Below are positions 35,501-44,386 of a stretch of 64,000 bases of DNA, one piece after another. Each line of letters opens with the position of its first letter. Position 1 is the first letter of the stretch. The position numbers were made by a program, and so were the translations under genes. This stretch comes from an uncultured Bacteroidales bacterium (lineage in GTDB: Bacteria; Bacteroidota; Bacteroidia; Bacteroidales; FEN-979), in the NCBI GenBank assembly GCA_903837605.1, contig CAILVF010000053.1, forward strand, positions 1-64,000. The letters are read 5' to 3'. The notes beneath the pieces are model-generated. The model was given only the letters and a program-made list of their open reading frames with translations. It did no database searches and had not been told where the DNA came from.

Positions 35501-36272
35501 CCGCAAACCCGGCGGTGTCAGGACTGCGATCATCAGGGAACAGGGAGTGAACCGTGACCGTGATATGGCCTGGGCCATGTATATGGCTGGCATGGATGTT
35601 AAGGATATCCATATGACCGACCTCATTTCGGGCCGGGAAACCCTGGAAGATGTGAACATGATCGCGTTCGTCGGAGGATTCAGCAATTCAGATGTTCTCG
35701 GATCGGCAAAAGGATGGGCGGGCTCCTTCCTTTACAATGAAAAAGCGAGGAAAGCCCTGGATAATTTCTTCTCCAGAAAAGACACGCTCAGCCTGGGGGT
35801 ATGCAACGGCTGCCAGCTGCTAGTGGAACTTGGGCTCATCTATCCCGAACACGAGCTTCATCCCAAGATGTCGTGGAACGATTCGCATAAATATGAATGT
35901 GCATTCATCAACCTCAGTGTTCAGGAGAACCATTCGGTGATGCTGCATTCCCTGGCGGGGGAAAGGCTTGGCGTATGGACCGCCCACGGCGAAGGAAAGT
36001 TCAACTTTCCCCTGGCCGAGGAGAATTATCATATCCCGGCAAAATTCAGCTATCACGGCTATCCTGCAAACCCCAATGGCTCACAGTATGATGCAGCCTG
36101 TATTTCCTCTATTGACGGCCGGCACCTGGCGATAATGCCGCATATTGAAGATGCCGTGCTGCCATGGCAGTGGGCGTATTACCCTGAAGACCGTAAGGCG
36201 GATGAGGTTGCTCCATGGATCGAAGCGTTTGTGAATGCGAGGAAGTGGATAGAAGAGAAAACCGCGAAGTAG
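32535..36272 (+). CDS. purL: Phosphoribosylformylglycinamidine synthase, single-chain type
   Basis: Fourth step of purine synthesis: FGAR, glutamine and ATP give FGAM. 1245 residues, the large single-chain form. Recognisable parts: N-terminal domain (1-150), linker with SQVNSEHCRHKIFNG (~165-180), AIRS-like ATP domains (AETHNFPTTVEPFNGAATGSGGE at ~250, and VSIHDHGAGG), and a C-terminal class I glutaminase (IAFVGGFSNSDVLGSAKGWA, then nucleophile Cys in LGVCNGCQLL near residue 1093, then WTAHGEGKF). Two proline-rich insertions, SRIPHP near residue 88 and GSRIPDP near 580, are encoded by heptamer repeats and are not part of the family consensus. Reading frame is intact. Confidence 0.96.
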   Translation: MLTFFRNIDKYYAVEHQDPLSATDTERLVWLFGDAECIAEPALQGTFVGPRKEMITPWSTNAVEITQNMGIRGISRIEEFLHDPASRIPHPDYDPMLQNIYQGLNQESFHILHEPEPVIYIDDLESYNTAQGLALSSEEIDYLAGLSKKIGRKLTDSEVFGFSQVNSEHCRHKIFNGLFIIDGNEMTESLFALIKKTSKENPNFLVSAYKDNVAFITGPKIEQFAPGNPQKADFFFIRDIDSVISLKAETHNFPTTVEPFNGAATGSGGEIRDRMAGGKGSIPMAGTAVYMTSYPRLEGGREWEKAFPARKWLYKNPEDLLIKASNGASDFGNKFGQPLICGSLLTFEHAENNKVFGYDKVIMLAGGIGYGKKEDSLKDEPEGGEIIVILGGDNYRIGMGGGAVSSVATGEYGNAIELNAVQRSNPEMQKRVFNAIRAMVEMEKNPVVSIHDHGAGGHLNSISELVEATGGEIHIDALPIGDPTLSDREIISNESQERMGLLIKDEDISLLEQVAQRERAPIYHAGKATGDHQLVFEDRRNGSHPIDLNVDDFFGKPPKTIMRDSTDANSKYAKVPAPVPGSRIPDPDLQKLLEQLLQIEAVACKDWLTNKVDRAVSGKIAMQQTCGPIQLPLNNLGVVALDYRGEKGIATSFGHAPAAGLIDPAAGSRLSIAKALTNLMWAPLTFGLKGVSLSANWMWPCKNAGEDARLYKAVQAVSEFAINLGINIPTGKDSLSMTQKYPGGEIVYSPGTVIISAVAEVSEVRKAVSPLISTREGTVLLYINLTADEYSLGGSSFAQTVNRLGDSAPDIKNPGAFAAAFTVIQGWINAGRILAGHDIAAGGLITTLLEMAFPHTSLGLEIDLDDTGEEDLVKLLFSENPGIVIQVNGSDVSAMQSEIETSTGLKARTIGRPSDERRMIIRHHKQSWSFDIDHYRDIWFKTSYLLDRRQCGEKLALERYTNYRNQPLKFRFSETFTGKAKQYGIDMERRKPGGVRTAIIREQGVNRDRDMAWAMYMAGMDVKDIHMTDLISGRETLEDVNMIAFVGGFSNSDVLGSAKGWAGSFLYNEKARKALDNFFSRKDTLSLGVCNGCQLLVELGLIYPEHELHPKMSWNDSHKYECAFINLSVQENHSVMLHSLAGERLGVWTAHGEGKFNFPLAEENYHIPAKFSYHGYPANPNGSQYDAACISSIDGRHLAIMPHIEDAVLPWQWAYYPEDRKADEVAPWIEAFVNARKWIEEKTAK
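32782..32809 (+). repeat. In-frame heptamer repeat (ATCCCGC x4) inside purL
   Basis: Four head-to-tail 7-nt units (ATCCCGC three times, then ATCCCGA). They encode a short Pro-rich insertion in the N-terminal domain of PurL. Twenty-eight nucleotides is not a multiple of three, so the flanks must compensate to keep the frame. Confidence 0.85.
34268..34295 (+). repeat. In-frame heptamer repeat (GGTTCCC x2, GGATCCC x2) inside purL
   Basis: Four 7-nt units, two GGTTCCC and two GGATCCC, encode the PGSRIPDP insertion between PurL domains. The run abuts a perfect inverted repeat at 34296-34331. Confidence 0.85.
34296..34331 (+). repeat. Perfect 15-bp inverted repeat inside purL
   Basis: GATTTGCAGAAGCTG, a 6-nt loop CTCGAA, then the exact complement CAGCTTCTGCAAATC. 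It encodes the leucine-rich segment QKLLEQLLQI and directly follows the GGATCCC heptamers. It could form a hairpin in DNA or mRNA. Confidence 0.85.
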
Positions 36273-36354
36273 GGTTCGCTCGCAACCTTACATCGCGGCT
36301 GCGGTTTGCTGCGCTGCACCTGATGCCGCTTGTGAAAAATGCTCGCTCATTCAT

Positions 36355-36386
36355 ATCCAGCTATCCAGTCATCCAGCTATCCGGCC
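36355..36386. repeat. Octamer repeat (ATCCAGCT-type x4) between purL and the GH94 gene
   Basis: Four 8-nt units ATCCAGCT, ATCCAGTC, ATCCAGCT and ATCCGGCC in the 122-nt gap between two convergent genes. A related TATCCAGT unit lies, inverted, at 42217-42236. A small stem (GTAGGGTT/AACCTTAC, 36270-36292) overlaps the purL stop and may help end transcription. Confidence 0.7.
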
Positions 36387-36394
36387 ATATTTCT

Positions 36395-39300
36395 CTAAAG
36401 CGCTACCTCCACTACATTCTCCTTCTCATCGAGCATTTCCAGGAAATCAGAGGCAATAATCACCGCCCCACCCTGGCGGTACTTGTTTTCTTCATAGCTG
36501 AAGCGAACGGGCTTATCGTTAATTGAAACAGTTTTAGGCCCGAAGCAGCCTTCCTTTACTACATACCTGAATGTAACGGCATGACCCATGATATCCATTG
36601 AGGCACACAAACCATCCATGGAAAGCGGGATCACGGGATCTATAATTATTTTTCCTGATTCAACTCTCAGTCCCAGCAAGCGGGAAACAACCAGGGCGAT
36701 ATAGATACCAGGCCCGCTCGAATATACACGCCATCCGCCCTTAAGGGTAATTTTACCGGTTTTTATTTCATCGTACCGTTCATCGGCTTCATAACGGTTC
36801 CTGAATGTGACATCCGAACTGCTGTAATAACAATTTGCCTGACGGATATCCCCGCAGGGCACAATATCCCTGTATGCAACAGGGTTAGCCTGGCGGAGGG
36901 CTTTTACAAAAGCATCGGCCCTGCCGGCACGGGCCTGTACTTCGGCGTACCGTATATGTTCATGAACATACATGATGCCGATTTCCCTACCGAAAAAGGT
37001 GCTGCTTTCGGCTCTCTGGAAAAGGGTCTGAATGCCCCCTTTATATTTAATGGGACGGTTCATCAAACGTGCCCCGTCAGGACCCTTCAGATGCTGTTCA
37101 ATAAGATCCAGGTGATGCCGGGCCTGTTCTTTGGTAAAAATCTCACTGATAATGCCCCGGTCCATAGGCAGGATACTGTATTGTATATTGGTTTTATTAT
37201 CAGAGGGATGAAGCAGCAGGCTCATGCTGCCATCTTCTTCAAGCAGTCCGTAACCACCAACCACCCCATCCCTGATCAGGAATCTGTTAAAATCTGTTTT
37301 GATCCGTTCACAGATATCTTTTAATTCTTTTGCTTTTACAGTATTGCCGGTCAGCTCATACACCAGCCGGTATTGATTAAAGGCCTGGTAATTCATTTCA
37401 ACAGTCCAGCTGGAGATCATTCGACCAGCCAGTTCCCTGCTTACCGGCTGAAGGGAATCATTCCAGTCACCACCGCCAAAGGGCACCAGGGCAGTACCCG
37501 GGAGAAAGGAATTTACGATCATCCCGATAAGCCTGTCGATATGTTCGCTGAGAGGCGTTTTCTCGGCATTTTTATCACCATGTTCGTTATAATAAGGCAG
37601 GATCTCACCGAGTATCCCTAAATCGCCTGTAACTTTAATATAGTTACTGAGTGCAATGACACACCAGTAAAAAACATCTCCATGGGAGCTGTCGGCCCTT
37701 ATGTTTGAATAGCTGTCGAACATCCACCATTGGGGCCATCCGCCATCGGGATTCTGATTTGAGAAAATAATCTTCAACACCTGTTTGGCCTCGGTATATT
37801 TTTCCATGCATAACAACAGGTCAAAAGGTCCCTGGGCTATGTCGCGGGTACCCCAGGCCGCCCCGCTGAATTGCTCCAGGCCGTAAGGTGTCAGGAAATG
37901 AGTCAACGCATTCATGCCAAACCAGGGAAGGATTTCCTTAATGGCTGCAATATCTTCCTGGTTCCCTTTGATTGAAAGATGCAAGGATAAGTCCTGCCAC
38001 ACCCTCTCGGCATCCTGGCAATCGGCTAGACACTGCTCATCGGCATCTTCAATATGTACTTCTTTGGCGGTGGAGTTAACCTCTCCGATAAAACTCATAC
38101 AGAAATCTGATGTTGCCTTCACCCTGACGACAAACATATTGTCACCCCTGCTTTTATTATCGCTGTAAAGGGCTTCATCCCCGCAAGCCAGGTAATCAGA
38201 ATTGATACTATTAACTATCATCCTGAATTGTGCCTGTGGAAATTTAGTAGTGATCATGCTGCCCAGCTTTGGCCTGGCCACATATTCACCGATTATTTTA
38301 CCGGGGATGACAGTCCATCCGTTCAAATGATCAAAATGGTGGGTTATTAAAAGGTCCACTTCGCCTCCGCTGAGCACTTTAAAGTCCATGTTCACCTGGG
38401 GGGCTGTTTTGGAAGTCCAGCTCCGGACCTGGAAACAATGATCCCCATGTTTATAGATCCACCGGCAATGATTCAGGCCGATCTCGAAAGCAGAAGGGAG
38501 CCCAAGCAGGTATTTCAGGCCGCCAATCTCAACAAAGACCCTTTGCCCTGTTTCTGTATCAAGGTTAAATGCAGTGGTGCAAACCGAAAGCAGAATATTG
38601 AAATTAGTATTTCCCTGGGTAAGGTGAGAATTAAAAACACCGCCGGCAAAGGATGTTGTTGATACAATGTTTTCATCGGGGATGAAGCCTGCCATGGCTT
38701 GCATGATATGGGCATGTGGACGGTCGGCAAGCAGTTCTTTGGAACGAAGCACCACATGGTTGCTTTGGCCTGAGAAGAATGAAAGAAGCCGTCCATTCTC
38801 CATTTCAGCCTGCCTTCTTTCACTCCCGAAAAATCCATTTAGATCATCCCCGTTCAGGTCATCCACGGGTAAAAAATCCGAGGTATTGAAAACATTCTTA
38901 TCGGAGGTAAGCATTTCATTCGGATTATACAATGAAACCTCATCGCCGAATTCAGCAATAAGGCCGGGCAGGCGGTTCAGATCATGATCTGATGTTGCCT
39001 CAGGGTGATCAGGTAAATAACTTGCAACAAAAACACTTTTATGATGGTCGCCGGCTGCAAGGTTAAATGGTGTTTCCTGTATGGCAAGAACAGAGGATTC
39101 GCCTGCATATTCGCCGCAAAGTTTATCGGCAAGCAGGCCTTCAGGGATCCCTGTTTCACGGTACGTTTTACCATAAAACTGCATGCCGTCGACACTTGCG
39201 GATGTTGCCGTGTTTTTACATGCCATCATCAGCCATGGATTGCCGGCAGTTTCTTTCATATTCTGGCGGCAGCATATTACTGAACCATGGTTTTTATCTT

Positions 39301-39739
39301 CAAGAATACGCCTTTCAAGGTATTGGCTTACATACTGTTCGTTGATCAATCCGTCGGTTATTGGCTTTAAACCCACATCCTGTAAACAGATCAGGTCAAG
39401 TTCAACAGGGCTTCCAGAAGTGTTGGTAATATCAATGCCCCATTGCCAGCTGAGACTTTTATCTGAAAGCTGCAAAACACATGTATAATCAAGTCCGGCC
39501 CAATGCCCCCTGGCAATGAATGAACCTTCACTGATAAGAAAACGGCTGTTGCTTTCAGGACCCAGCAGAGCCTTGTATCCAATGGGTTTTGACCTCTTTC
39601 TCAGGTAAATGTTAGCCCCTGATTTTAAGAAAGCTGTTGCGGATTTCAGGCTTATCCTGACAGGATCAGCTTCAATACTCTTCAGGGAACCATTTTCCAG
39701 GAAATTAAAGGAAAGCCCGGTTTTATTTTTAATATTCAT
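36395..39739 (-). CDS. GH94 glycoside phosphorylase, probable 1,2-beta-oligoglucan phosphorylase
   Basis: 1114 residues from MNIKNKTG; an ATG six codons upstream is also possible. GH94 inverting phosphorylase: a beta-sandwich N-terminal half and an (alpha/alpha)6 barrel with GLEQFSGAAWGTRDIAQG, NPDGGWPQWWMFD and the general-acid Asp D758 in GGGDWND. No signal peptide, so cytosolic. Cellobiose and chitobiose phosphorylases are ~800 residues; this ~1110-residue length and the weak N-terminal part fit the 1,2-beta-oligoglucan phosphorylase branch. That branch converts beta-1,2-glucooligosaccharides and phosphate to alpha-glucose 1-phosphate. The GH144, GH3 and GH35 genes in the same locus support this. 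Another beta-glucan specificity cannot be excluded. Confidence 0.82.
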   Translation of the reverse strand: MNIKNKTGLSFNFLENGSLKSIEADPVRISLKSATAFLKSGANIYLRKRSKPIGYKALLGPESNSRFLISEGSFIARGHWAGLDYTCVLQLSDKSLSWQWGIDITNTSGSPVELDLICLQDVGLKPITDGLINEQYVSQYLERRILEDKNHGSVICCRQNMKETAGNPWLMMACKNTATSASVDGMQFYGKTYRETGIPEGLLADKLCGEYAGESSVLAIQETPFNLAAGDHHKSVFVASYLPDHPEATSDHDLNRLPGLIAEFGDEVSLYNPNEMLTSDKNVFNTSDFLPVDDLNGDDLNGFFGSERRQAEMENGRLLSFFSGQSNHVVLRSKELLADRPHAHIMQAMAGFIPDENIVSTTSFAGGVFNSHLTQGNTNFNILLSVCTTAFNLDTETGQRVFVEIGGLKYLLGLPSAFEIGLNHCRWIYKHGDHCFQVRSWTSKTAPQVNMDFKVLSGGEVDLLITHHFDHLNGWTVIPGKIIGEYVARPKLGSMITTKFPQAQFRMIVNSINSDYLACGDEALYSDNKSRGDNMFVVRVKATSDFCMSFIGEVNSTAKEVHIEDADEQCLADCQDAERVWQDLSLHLSIKGNQEDIAAIKEILPWFGMNALTHFLTPYGLEQFSGAAWGTRDIAQGPFDLLLCMEKYTEAKQVLKIIFSNQNPDGGWPQWWMFDSYSNIRADSSHGDVFYWCVIALSNYIKVTGDLGILGEILPYYNEHGDKNAEKTPLSEHIDRLIGMIVNSFLPGTALVPFGGGDWNDSLQPVSRELAGRMISSWTVEMNYQAFNQYRLVYELTGNTVKAKELKDICERIKTDFNRFLIRDGVVGGYGLLEEDGSMSLLLHPSDNKTNIQYSILPMDRGIISEIFTKEQARHHLDLIEQHLKGPDGARLMNRPIKYKGGIQTLFQRAESSTFFGREIGIMYVHEHIRYAEVQARAGRADAFVKALRQANPVAYRDIVPCGDIRQANCYYSSSDVTFRNRYEADERYDEIKTGKITLKGGWRVYSSGPGIYIALVVSRLLGLRVESGKIIIDPVIPLSMDGLCASMDIMGHAVTFRYVVKEGCFGPKTVSINDKPVRFSYEENKYRQGGAVIIASDFLEMLDEKENVVEVAL

Positions 39740-39781
39740 TGTTCTTTTTACCGGCATGTTGATAGTATTGAAACGGGAAAT

Positions 39782-42214
39782 TCAGCTTATGACTATGTTC
39801 AGGATCATCTCGGTCTTGTGCTTATGATTATATATGAACGCGATACGTTTCTCATCACGGACAACTTTGACAGTCTTACCGCGTAATGTTGCCGATATTA
39901 TTTTATTAACATTCTCCCCTTCAAAAACGATCTCCCCGGCCAGGTCACGATCGCCGTAAAGCATAATTTCAATCTGTCCAAAATTTTCTTCAATGCCGAG
40001 GATGTCGGAGGTGCAATGCAGGATCTTTAATCCCTCGGAAACTTCCAGGCATAGCGGGCTTAAAACGGAATACAGGGCCGGCCATGTGATCTCACCCCGG
40101 GAGTAGGGGATTGTAACAGCTTCACCATTTTGGGGATGAGTATAGGTAACTTTGCCTGTATATTCTTCATTGTAATAATTGCCTATGAAAAGAACCCCGG
40201 AGCCATTTACGGTAAATCTTTCTCTTACCGCGATATTATCGTTGCCTGTCCATGCCTGCCTGAGCTTTGCAGCTGATCTCCCGAGAATGGCTTCATAGAC
40301 GGGTTTCTGGCCTTCGGTGTCGAATCCAATCCAGGTTCCCAGATGGATCACAGATCCTCTGCCGAGAATTTTGATGAACCCGCAGGCGGAACCGGGGATG
40401 GTCCGGGCAATAATTTCGGCACCGGCAAGCGATTCTTCCGAGTAAATTATCTGCGGATTAGCGCACTTGATATCTTTATATTCAAAGACATCGATCAGCG
40501 GTGAGTCAATGGTTTCTTTACCGGAAGGGGATACCGAAAGTGCATCGCGAATGATGGTGCATGGTTCCTGTGTCATCTCACGATCGGGCAGGCAGGGGAA
40601 AATAACGGTGTTGCCGCCTGCTTTGGTATAATCAACAAGGGTCTGCTGGTCATCTGCATTCATTTCGTCGGTGCAGAAGGCCCAAACCTGTTTGTATTCA
40701 CCCAGTTCATCCGCAGAAGCCTTACAAAGATCAACCATGTTATAATCGATGTTAAGCACCTGCAATACTTTCAGCAATCCGTCGAAATATGCGGGTCTGC
40801 GGATGGCAGAAGGCGTAAACTGAAGCTCACATCCGCCTTCAAGCGGTCTTTCAAGCTCGGTAGCATAATACGGAGGATAAAAAAGGACACATACCCCGGC
40901 TTTACGTTTTGCATTAACGATAAGGCTTTCCGAGGTTTTAACCAGTTTATTCATCCGCCTGACGAGGGGGAACGCACTGCCGCGCTCACCTTCGGCATTG
41001 AGAGGGGTGAACCAGTAAAAAGTTTCCCCGGAATAACCTTTGCGGAACGGGTTGCGTCCCTGGGAGAACATGTAGTAATTCCATCCGGTGAGGCCGTTGG
41101 CAACGCTTGCTTTGTAGAAGAGCTCCATTTCACGCGGATTTGGCACCACGTGATACTCCCGCGAACCGCATTGGAATTCGGCGGCAAACAAAGGCTTGCT
41201 CCCCTGCATTGCAGCAGTGATATCATTTATGATACGGTCGTCATGCAAATTGCGGTATGACATGAATTCAGGAATATGATCCACCCCGAAAACAATCTCG
41301 CTTTTCTCTCTGAACAGATCTTCATACATTGTTATGTTGACGGGGAATTCATAACCGTTACCATAGATCCATCCGGGAAGATTGTGATACAGGGGGACTG
41401 TCACACCTCTTTCACGGGCCATGGCAGTCAGCATCCTGAGGTAGTCGCCATAATAAGTTCTCCAGAAACAATGCCATTCATAATCACGGCCGCGGTCACC
41501 CTTTGATGAATAGGGCAGTTTGCCGTCGGGGGGAAGCTCAACATCAGCGAAGTTCTTATATCCGGTCCCCCACAAATGGTTTATCTCTGCAATGCCGGTG
41601 AATTTCCGTGATAAATATGAAATGAAGCGTTCTTTCACTGCGTTTCCATAATCGGCCTGCTTTGCAAGCCATGAAAATACACCGATCTCATTACAGACCT
41701 GCATCATGATGATCGGACCGCCTGCCGAAAGTTCACGTTCAGCTATGAAGGGCATGATCTGGTCATACCAAAGGGCTATTTTTTCCAGGTATTTCTTATT
41801 AAACAGGCTTACTCCGTCGCTTGGGAAAATTTCGCCTTTGCTGTTGCGCATCTTGACTTCATCGCGATATTGCCCCAGGAACCAGTCGGGCAGCCCGGCT
41901 CCCCGGAATTCCGCAAGGATAAACGGTCCCGGTTTTACAATACAGTTCAAATTGTGAGCCTGGCATAGCTGAAGCCAGCCTTTGAGATCACGTTCGGGAC
42001 ATGTTGAGCCTTCAAAATCAAACACAGACTCTTCAGGTTCGTGCCAGGCCCATGGAACATAGGTGCTCACTGTTGTTAACCCGGCCTCTTTGGCTTCGTC
42101 GAGGTGCTTGTCCCATAAGTCACGTTTGATCCTGAAGTAATGTATCTCCCCCGAATTGAGAAATACCTTTTTGTTATCGAGATAAAAATTGTTTTCTTTA
42201 ATGCTGAAGTTCAT
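39782..42214 (-). CDS. GH35-family glycosidase/glycosyltransferase, cytosolic
   Basis: 810 residues. TIM-barrel start GEIHYFRIKRDLWDKHLDEA with GLTTVSTYVPWAWHEP; acid/base E176 in MQVCNEIG and nucleophile E346 in FAAEFQCG. C-terminal beta domains follow. No signal peptide, whereas GH35 beta-galactosidases of polysaccharide loci are often exported. A GH35 of Ignavibacterium is known (as I recall) to act on beta-1,2-glucosidic linkages as a glucosyltransferase; in this locus, next to a long GH94, the same role in the cytosol is likely. A beta-galactosidase remains the alternative. The GH94 gene starts 42 nt downstream, in the same operon. Confidence 0.78.
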   Translation of the reverse strand: MNFSIKENNFYLDNKKVFLNSGEIHYFRIKRDLWDKHLDEAKEAGLTTVSTYVPWAWHEPEESVFDFEGSTCPERDLKGWLQLCQAHNLNCIVKPGPFILAEFRGAGLPDWFLGQYRDEVKMRNSKGEIFPSDGVSLFNKKYLEKIALWYDQIMPFIAERELSAGGPIIMMQVCNEIGVFSWLAKQADYGNAVKERFISYLSRKFTGIAEINHLWGTGYKNFADVELPPDGKLPYSSKGDRGRDYEWHCFWRTYYGDYLRMLTAMARERGVTVPLYHNLPGWIYGNGYEFPVNITMYEDLFREKSEIVFGVDHIPEFMSYRNLHDDRIINDITAAMQGSKPLFAAEFQCGSREYHVVPNPREMELFYKASVANGLTGWNYYMFSQGRNPFRKGYSGETFYWFTPLNAEGERGSAFPLVRRMNKLVKTSESLIVNAKRKAGVCVLFYPPYYATELERPLEGGCELQFTPSAIRRPAYFDGLLKVLQVLNIDYNMVDLCKASADELGEYKQVWAFCTDEMNADDQQTLVDYTKAGGNTVIFPCLPDREMTQEPCTIIRDALSVSPSGKETIDSPLIDVFEYKDIKCANPQIIYSEESLAGAEIIARTIPGSACGFIKILGRGSVIHLGTWIGFDTEGQKPVYEAILGRSAAKLRQAWTGNDNIAVRERFTVNGSGVLFIGNYYNEEYTGKVTYTHPQNGEAVTIPYSRGEITWPALYSVLSPLCLEVSEGLKILHCTSDILGIEENFGQIEIMLYGDRDLAGEIVFEGENVNKIISATLRGKTVKVVRDEKRIAFIYNHKHKTEMILNIVIS

Positions 42215-42302
42215 TGGTCACTGGATAACTGGATGCAGGATATTGGTCACGATTTTCTTCACGATCATTAACGTTCACTGTTCACTATTCACTGTTCAGT
42301 GC
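42215..42302. repeat. Simple repeats (ACTGGAT units; TTCACTG/TTCACTAT units) between GH35 and MFS genes
   Basis: The gap holds CACTGGATAACTGGATGCAGG and, at 42271-42302, GTTCACTGTTCACTATTCAC-type units. The second run enters the 3' end of the MFS gene and supplies its last codons (LNSE and stop). Confidence 0.7.
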
Positions 42303-44342
42303 TCTTTTTTTAAGAAGGTCCTTAATTTCATGGCTTCGTTTTTCTGTGAGGGAGTAGCGAAGGACAAAGAAAATAGAAAAAATGCTTAATAGCAAAGGCA
42401 ACCCGATCTCAACAACCCTCATCATTAAAAGCGTATAAGGTGTTTGCTGGGTGAGTGGCATGATGCTGCTTTCGATTGAGCCGAGCTCTTTTTCCAGAGA
42501 ATCGGGTGATGATTTCGTGTTCAGGTTTAAAAGGCGGTTATTCACCCCTGTTACCTCCTCCATAAGCTTATTATAATGTGCTTTGCTGTTCTTTGTTCCC
42601 AGGGATTTATCTTCCAGCCGCGACATAAGCTCAAATGAGTTGATCCTTGCTTTTACGATCTTCGTCTGTAGTGTAAGCGGGATTGCTTCTTTGATGAGGC
42701 TGTCAAGCCTGGAGGATTGGGCGCCGGCCCCTGGTTTTTCAAAACTCAATTGCAGCTGTTCCAGCGAACCAATGGTTGCTTTTGTAGTGGAGATGGCGTT
42801 GAGCAATTCATTTTTCTTCTGGTTCGGATATTCATGCAGATTCACGTTCGTCTCATCCTGGTTTTTAAGTGATTCTTTTCCCAGGTAAGTGAGATATTCT
42901 TTTGACTCATTGAGAGCTTCAGAGTTCCGGGTTTTAGTGTTTTCAAGCCACTCCTGATTTGCGCTGGTTATTCCATGGTAGCCTTTCCAGAACTGAACGG
43001 TGCTGCGCATCTCACGTACACTTCCCTGTATTTTATCGACTTTCGTAACCTGGGTTTCGTCAAACATGGTAAATACGATCAACACACCAGTTACAAAGCT
43101 GGCCAGGGCGGATCCCATTTTGATGAACCACCAGAATACCGAGTAATAGCTTCCCTCTGAACGATACCCGGTCTTTAATTCATCTTCATCACAGATATCG
43201 CCCACCATGGAAGATCCAAGTGTGAAGAAAAACAGCATTCCTGCAGAAAGAAGAACCGTGGGGATGATGATCAGGTAGGGATGTGTTGGGTTATAGCATA
43301 TAATTTTAGATAGTTGTGCAAGGCACATGAGTAAAATAGCAATGGTCAGCGTATTTCTTTTACCCAGTTTCGGGCTGATCCAGTTGAGGGGAAATACTGC
43401 CAGCACCCCGGTGATAGCCCAGATCATCCCATTGATCGCGAGCAGGTAAGCTCCGGCAACCTTATCTCCCCCGAAAACATAAAAAATAGGGATATATGAC
43501 CCTATCAGCTGGACGAAATTAAAGCCCATAGCCAGCGTGAAGATCGTCAGCGTCAGCATGATAAAGTTCCTGTTGGTGGCTGTATGCTTCATGTCTTGCC
43601 AAAAGGGTGTTTTTTCATGCTTTGCAGCTTTTACAAATCCCGGTTCACGTAATTTGAAAAACCACCAGACTGAAAGCGGGATGAGGAAAGCAGCGATCAT
43701 CAGGGAAACATAACGCATGCCATCGGCTTCATTTCCTCCGGGACCTTTGAAAATTTCCATGCTGGCGAGGGCAAAAAGCCAGGGTGTGCCCATGGCAAAA
43801 AGATTGCCCACGAAACTCTTGGCGCTGAACAGCCGGGTACGTTCGTGGTAATCGGTGGTCATCTCCATGCCAAGGGCGCCGTGAGGGATCTCGAAAAGAT
43901 TAACGGCAGTAAAAAACAGGAGAAGGGAAAAAAGAATATAGCAGAGCTGAAACCACTGAAAACCCGTATCCGAAGGGAACCATGTTCGCACCATATCCCC
44001 TTTTGGGATCCACCAGATGACTACAAAAAAAACTGCAACCAGTATTCCGCCAATCAGCAAATAGGGTCGCCGGCGTCCCCAGCGGGTCCTGGTATTATCA
44101 GAAAGATGGCCAATAAAAGGATCAGATAGGGCATCCCATAAACGTGGAACAATGAGGATGGCTCCAAGCCAAAACGCACTCAGCCCAAGACTTATATTGC
44201 CCATCAGTCCCACGAGTATCCCCGCTATATTGAAGAGGGCGATGGGAATTATTCCCCCGGCGCCATAAGCGGCTAACTGAGAAAAGGGAATCTGATGTTC
44301 CGGCTTTGCTCCCTGGTCCTTTACTGTTTCCTGTTCCATCAT
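42285..44342 (-). CDS. MFS sugar transporter (GPH type) with a ~200-residue periplasmic insert
   Basis: 685 residues; family members are about 450-500. GPH/MFS_2 signatures: WDALSDPFIGHLSDNTRTRWGRRRPYLL near residue 60-85 and LFEIPHGALGMEMTTDYHERTRL near 165. About 11 membrane helices are followed by a hydrophilic, helical, coiled-coil-like region at roughly 425-630, then a last helix (LPLLLSIFSIFFVLRYSL) and a basic cytosolic tail. By MFS topology the insert lies in the periplasm. The expected job is to carry oligosaccharides released in the periplasm into the cytosol, where GH35 and GH94 act. The last four residues come from a simple repeat. Confidence 0.87.
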   Translation of the reverse strand: MMEQETVKDQGAKPEHQIPFSQLAAYGAGGIIPIALFNIAGILVGLMGNISLGLSAFWLGAILIVPRLWDALSDPFIGHLSDNTRTRWGRRRPYLLIGGILVAVFFVVIWWIPKGDMVRTWFPSDTGFQWFQLCYILFSLLLFFTAVNLFEIPHGALGMEMTTDYHERTRLFSAKSFVGNLFAMGTPWLFALASMEIFKGPGGNEADGMRYVSLMIAAFLIPLSVWWFFKLREPGFVKAAKHEKTPFWQDMKHTATNRNFIMLTLTIFTLAMGFNFVQLIGSYIPIFYVFGGDKVAGAYLLAINGMIWAITGVLAVFPLNWISPKLGKRNTLTIAILLMCLAQLSKIICYNPTHPYLIIIPTVLLSAGMLFFFTLGSSMVGDICDEDELKTGYRSEGSYYSVFWWFIKMGSALASFVTGVLIVFTMFDETQVTKVDKIQGSVREMRSTVQFWKGYHGITSANQEWLENTKTRNSEALNESKEYLTYLGKESLKNQDETNVNLHEYPNQKKNELLNAISTTKATIGSLEQLQLSFEKPGAGAQSSRLDSLIKEAIPLTLQTKIVKARINSFELMSRLEDKSLGTKNSKAHYNKLMEEVTGVNNRLLNLNTKSSPDSLEKELGSIESSIMPLTQQTPYTLLMMRVVEIGLPLLLSIFSIFFVLRYSLTEKRSHEIKDLLKKRALNSE

Positions 44343-44386
44343 AGATATACCTTCAGGTTAATGTACTTCAATACAGTACTTCACAT

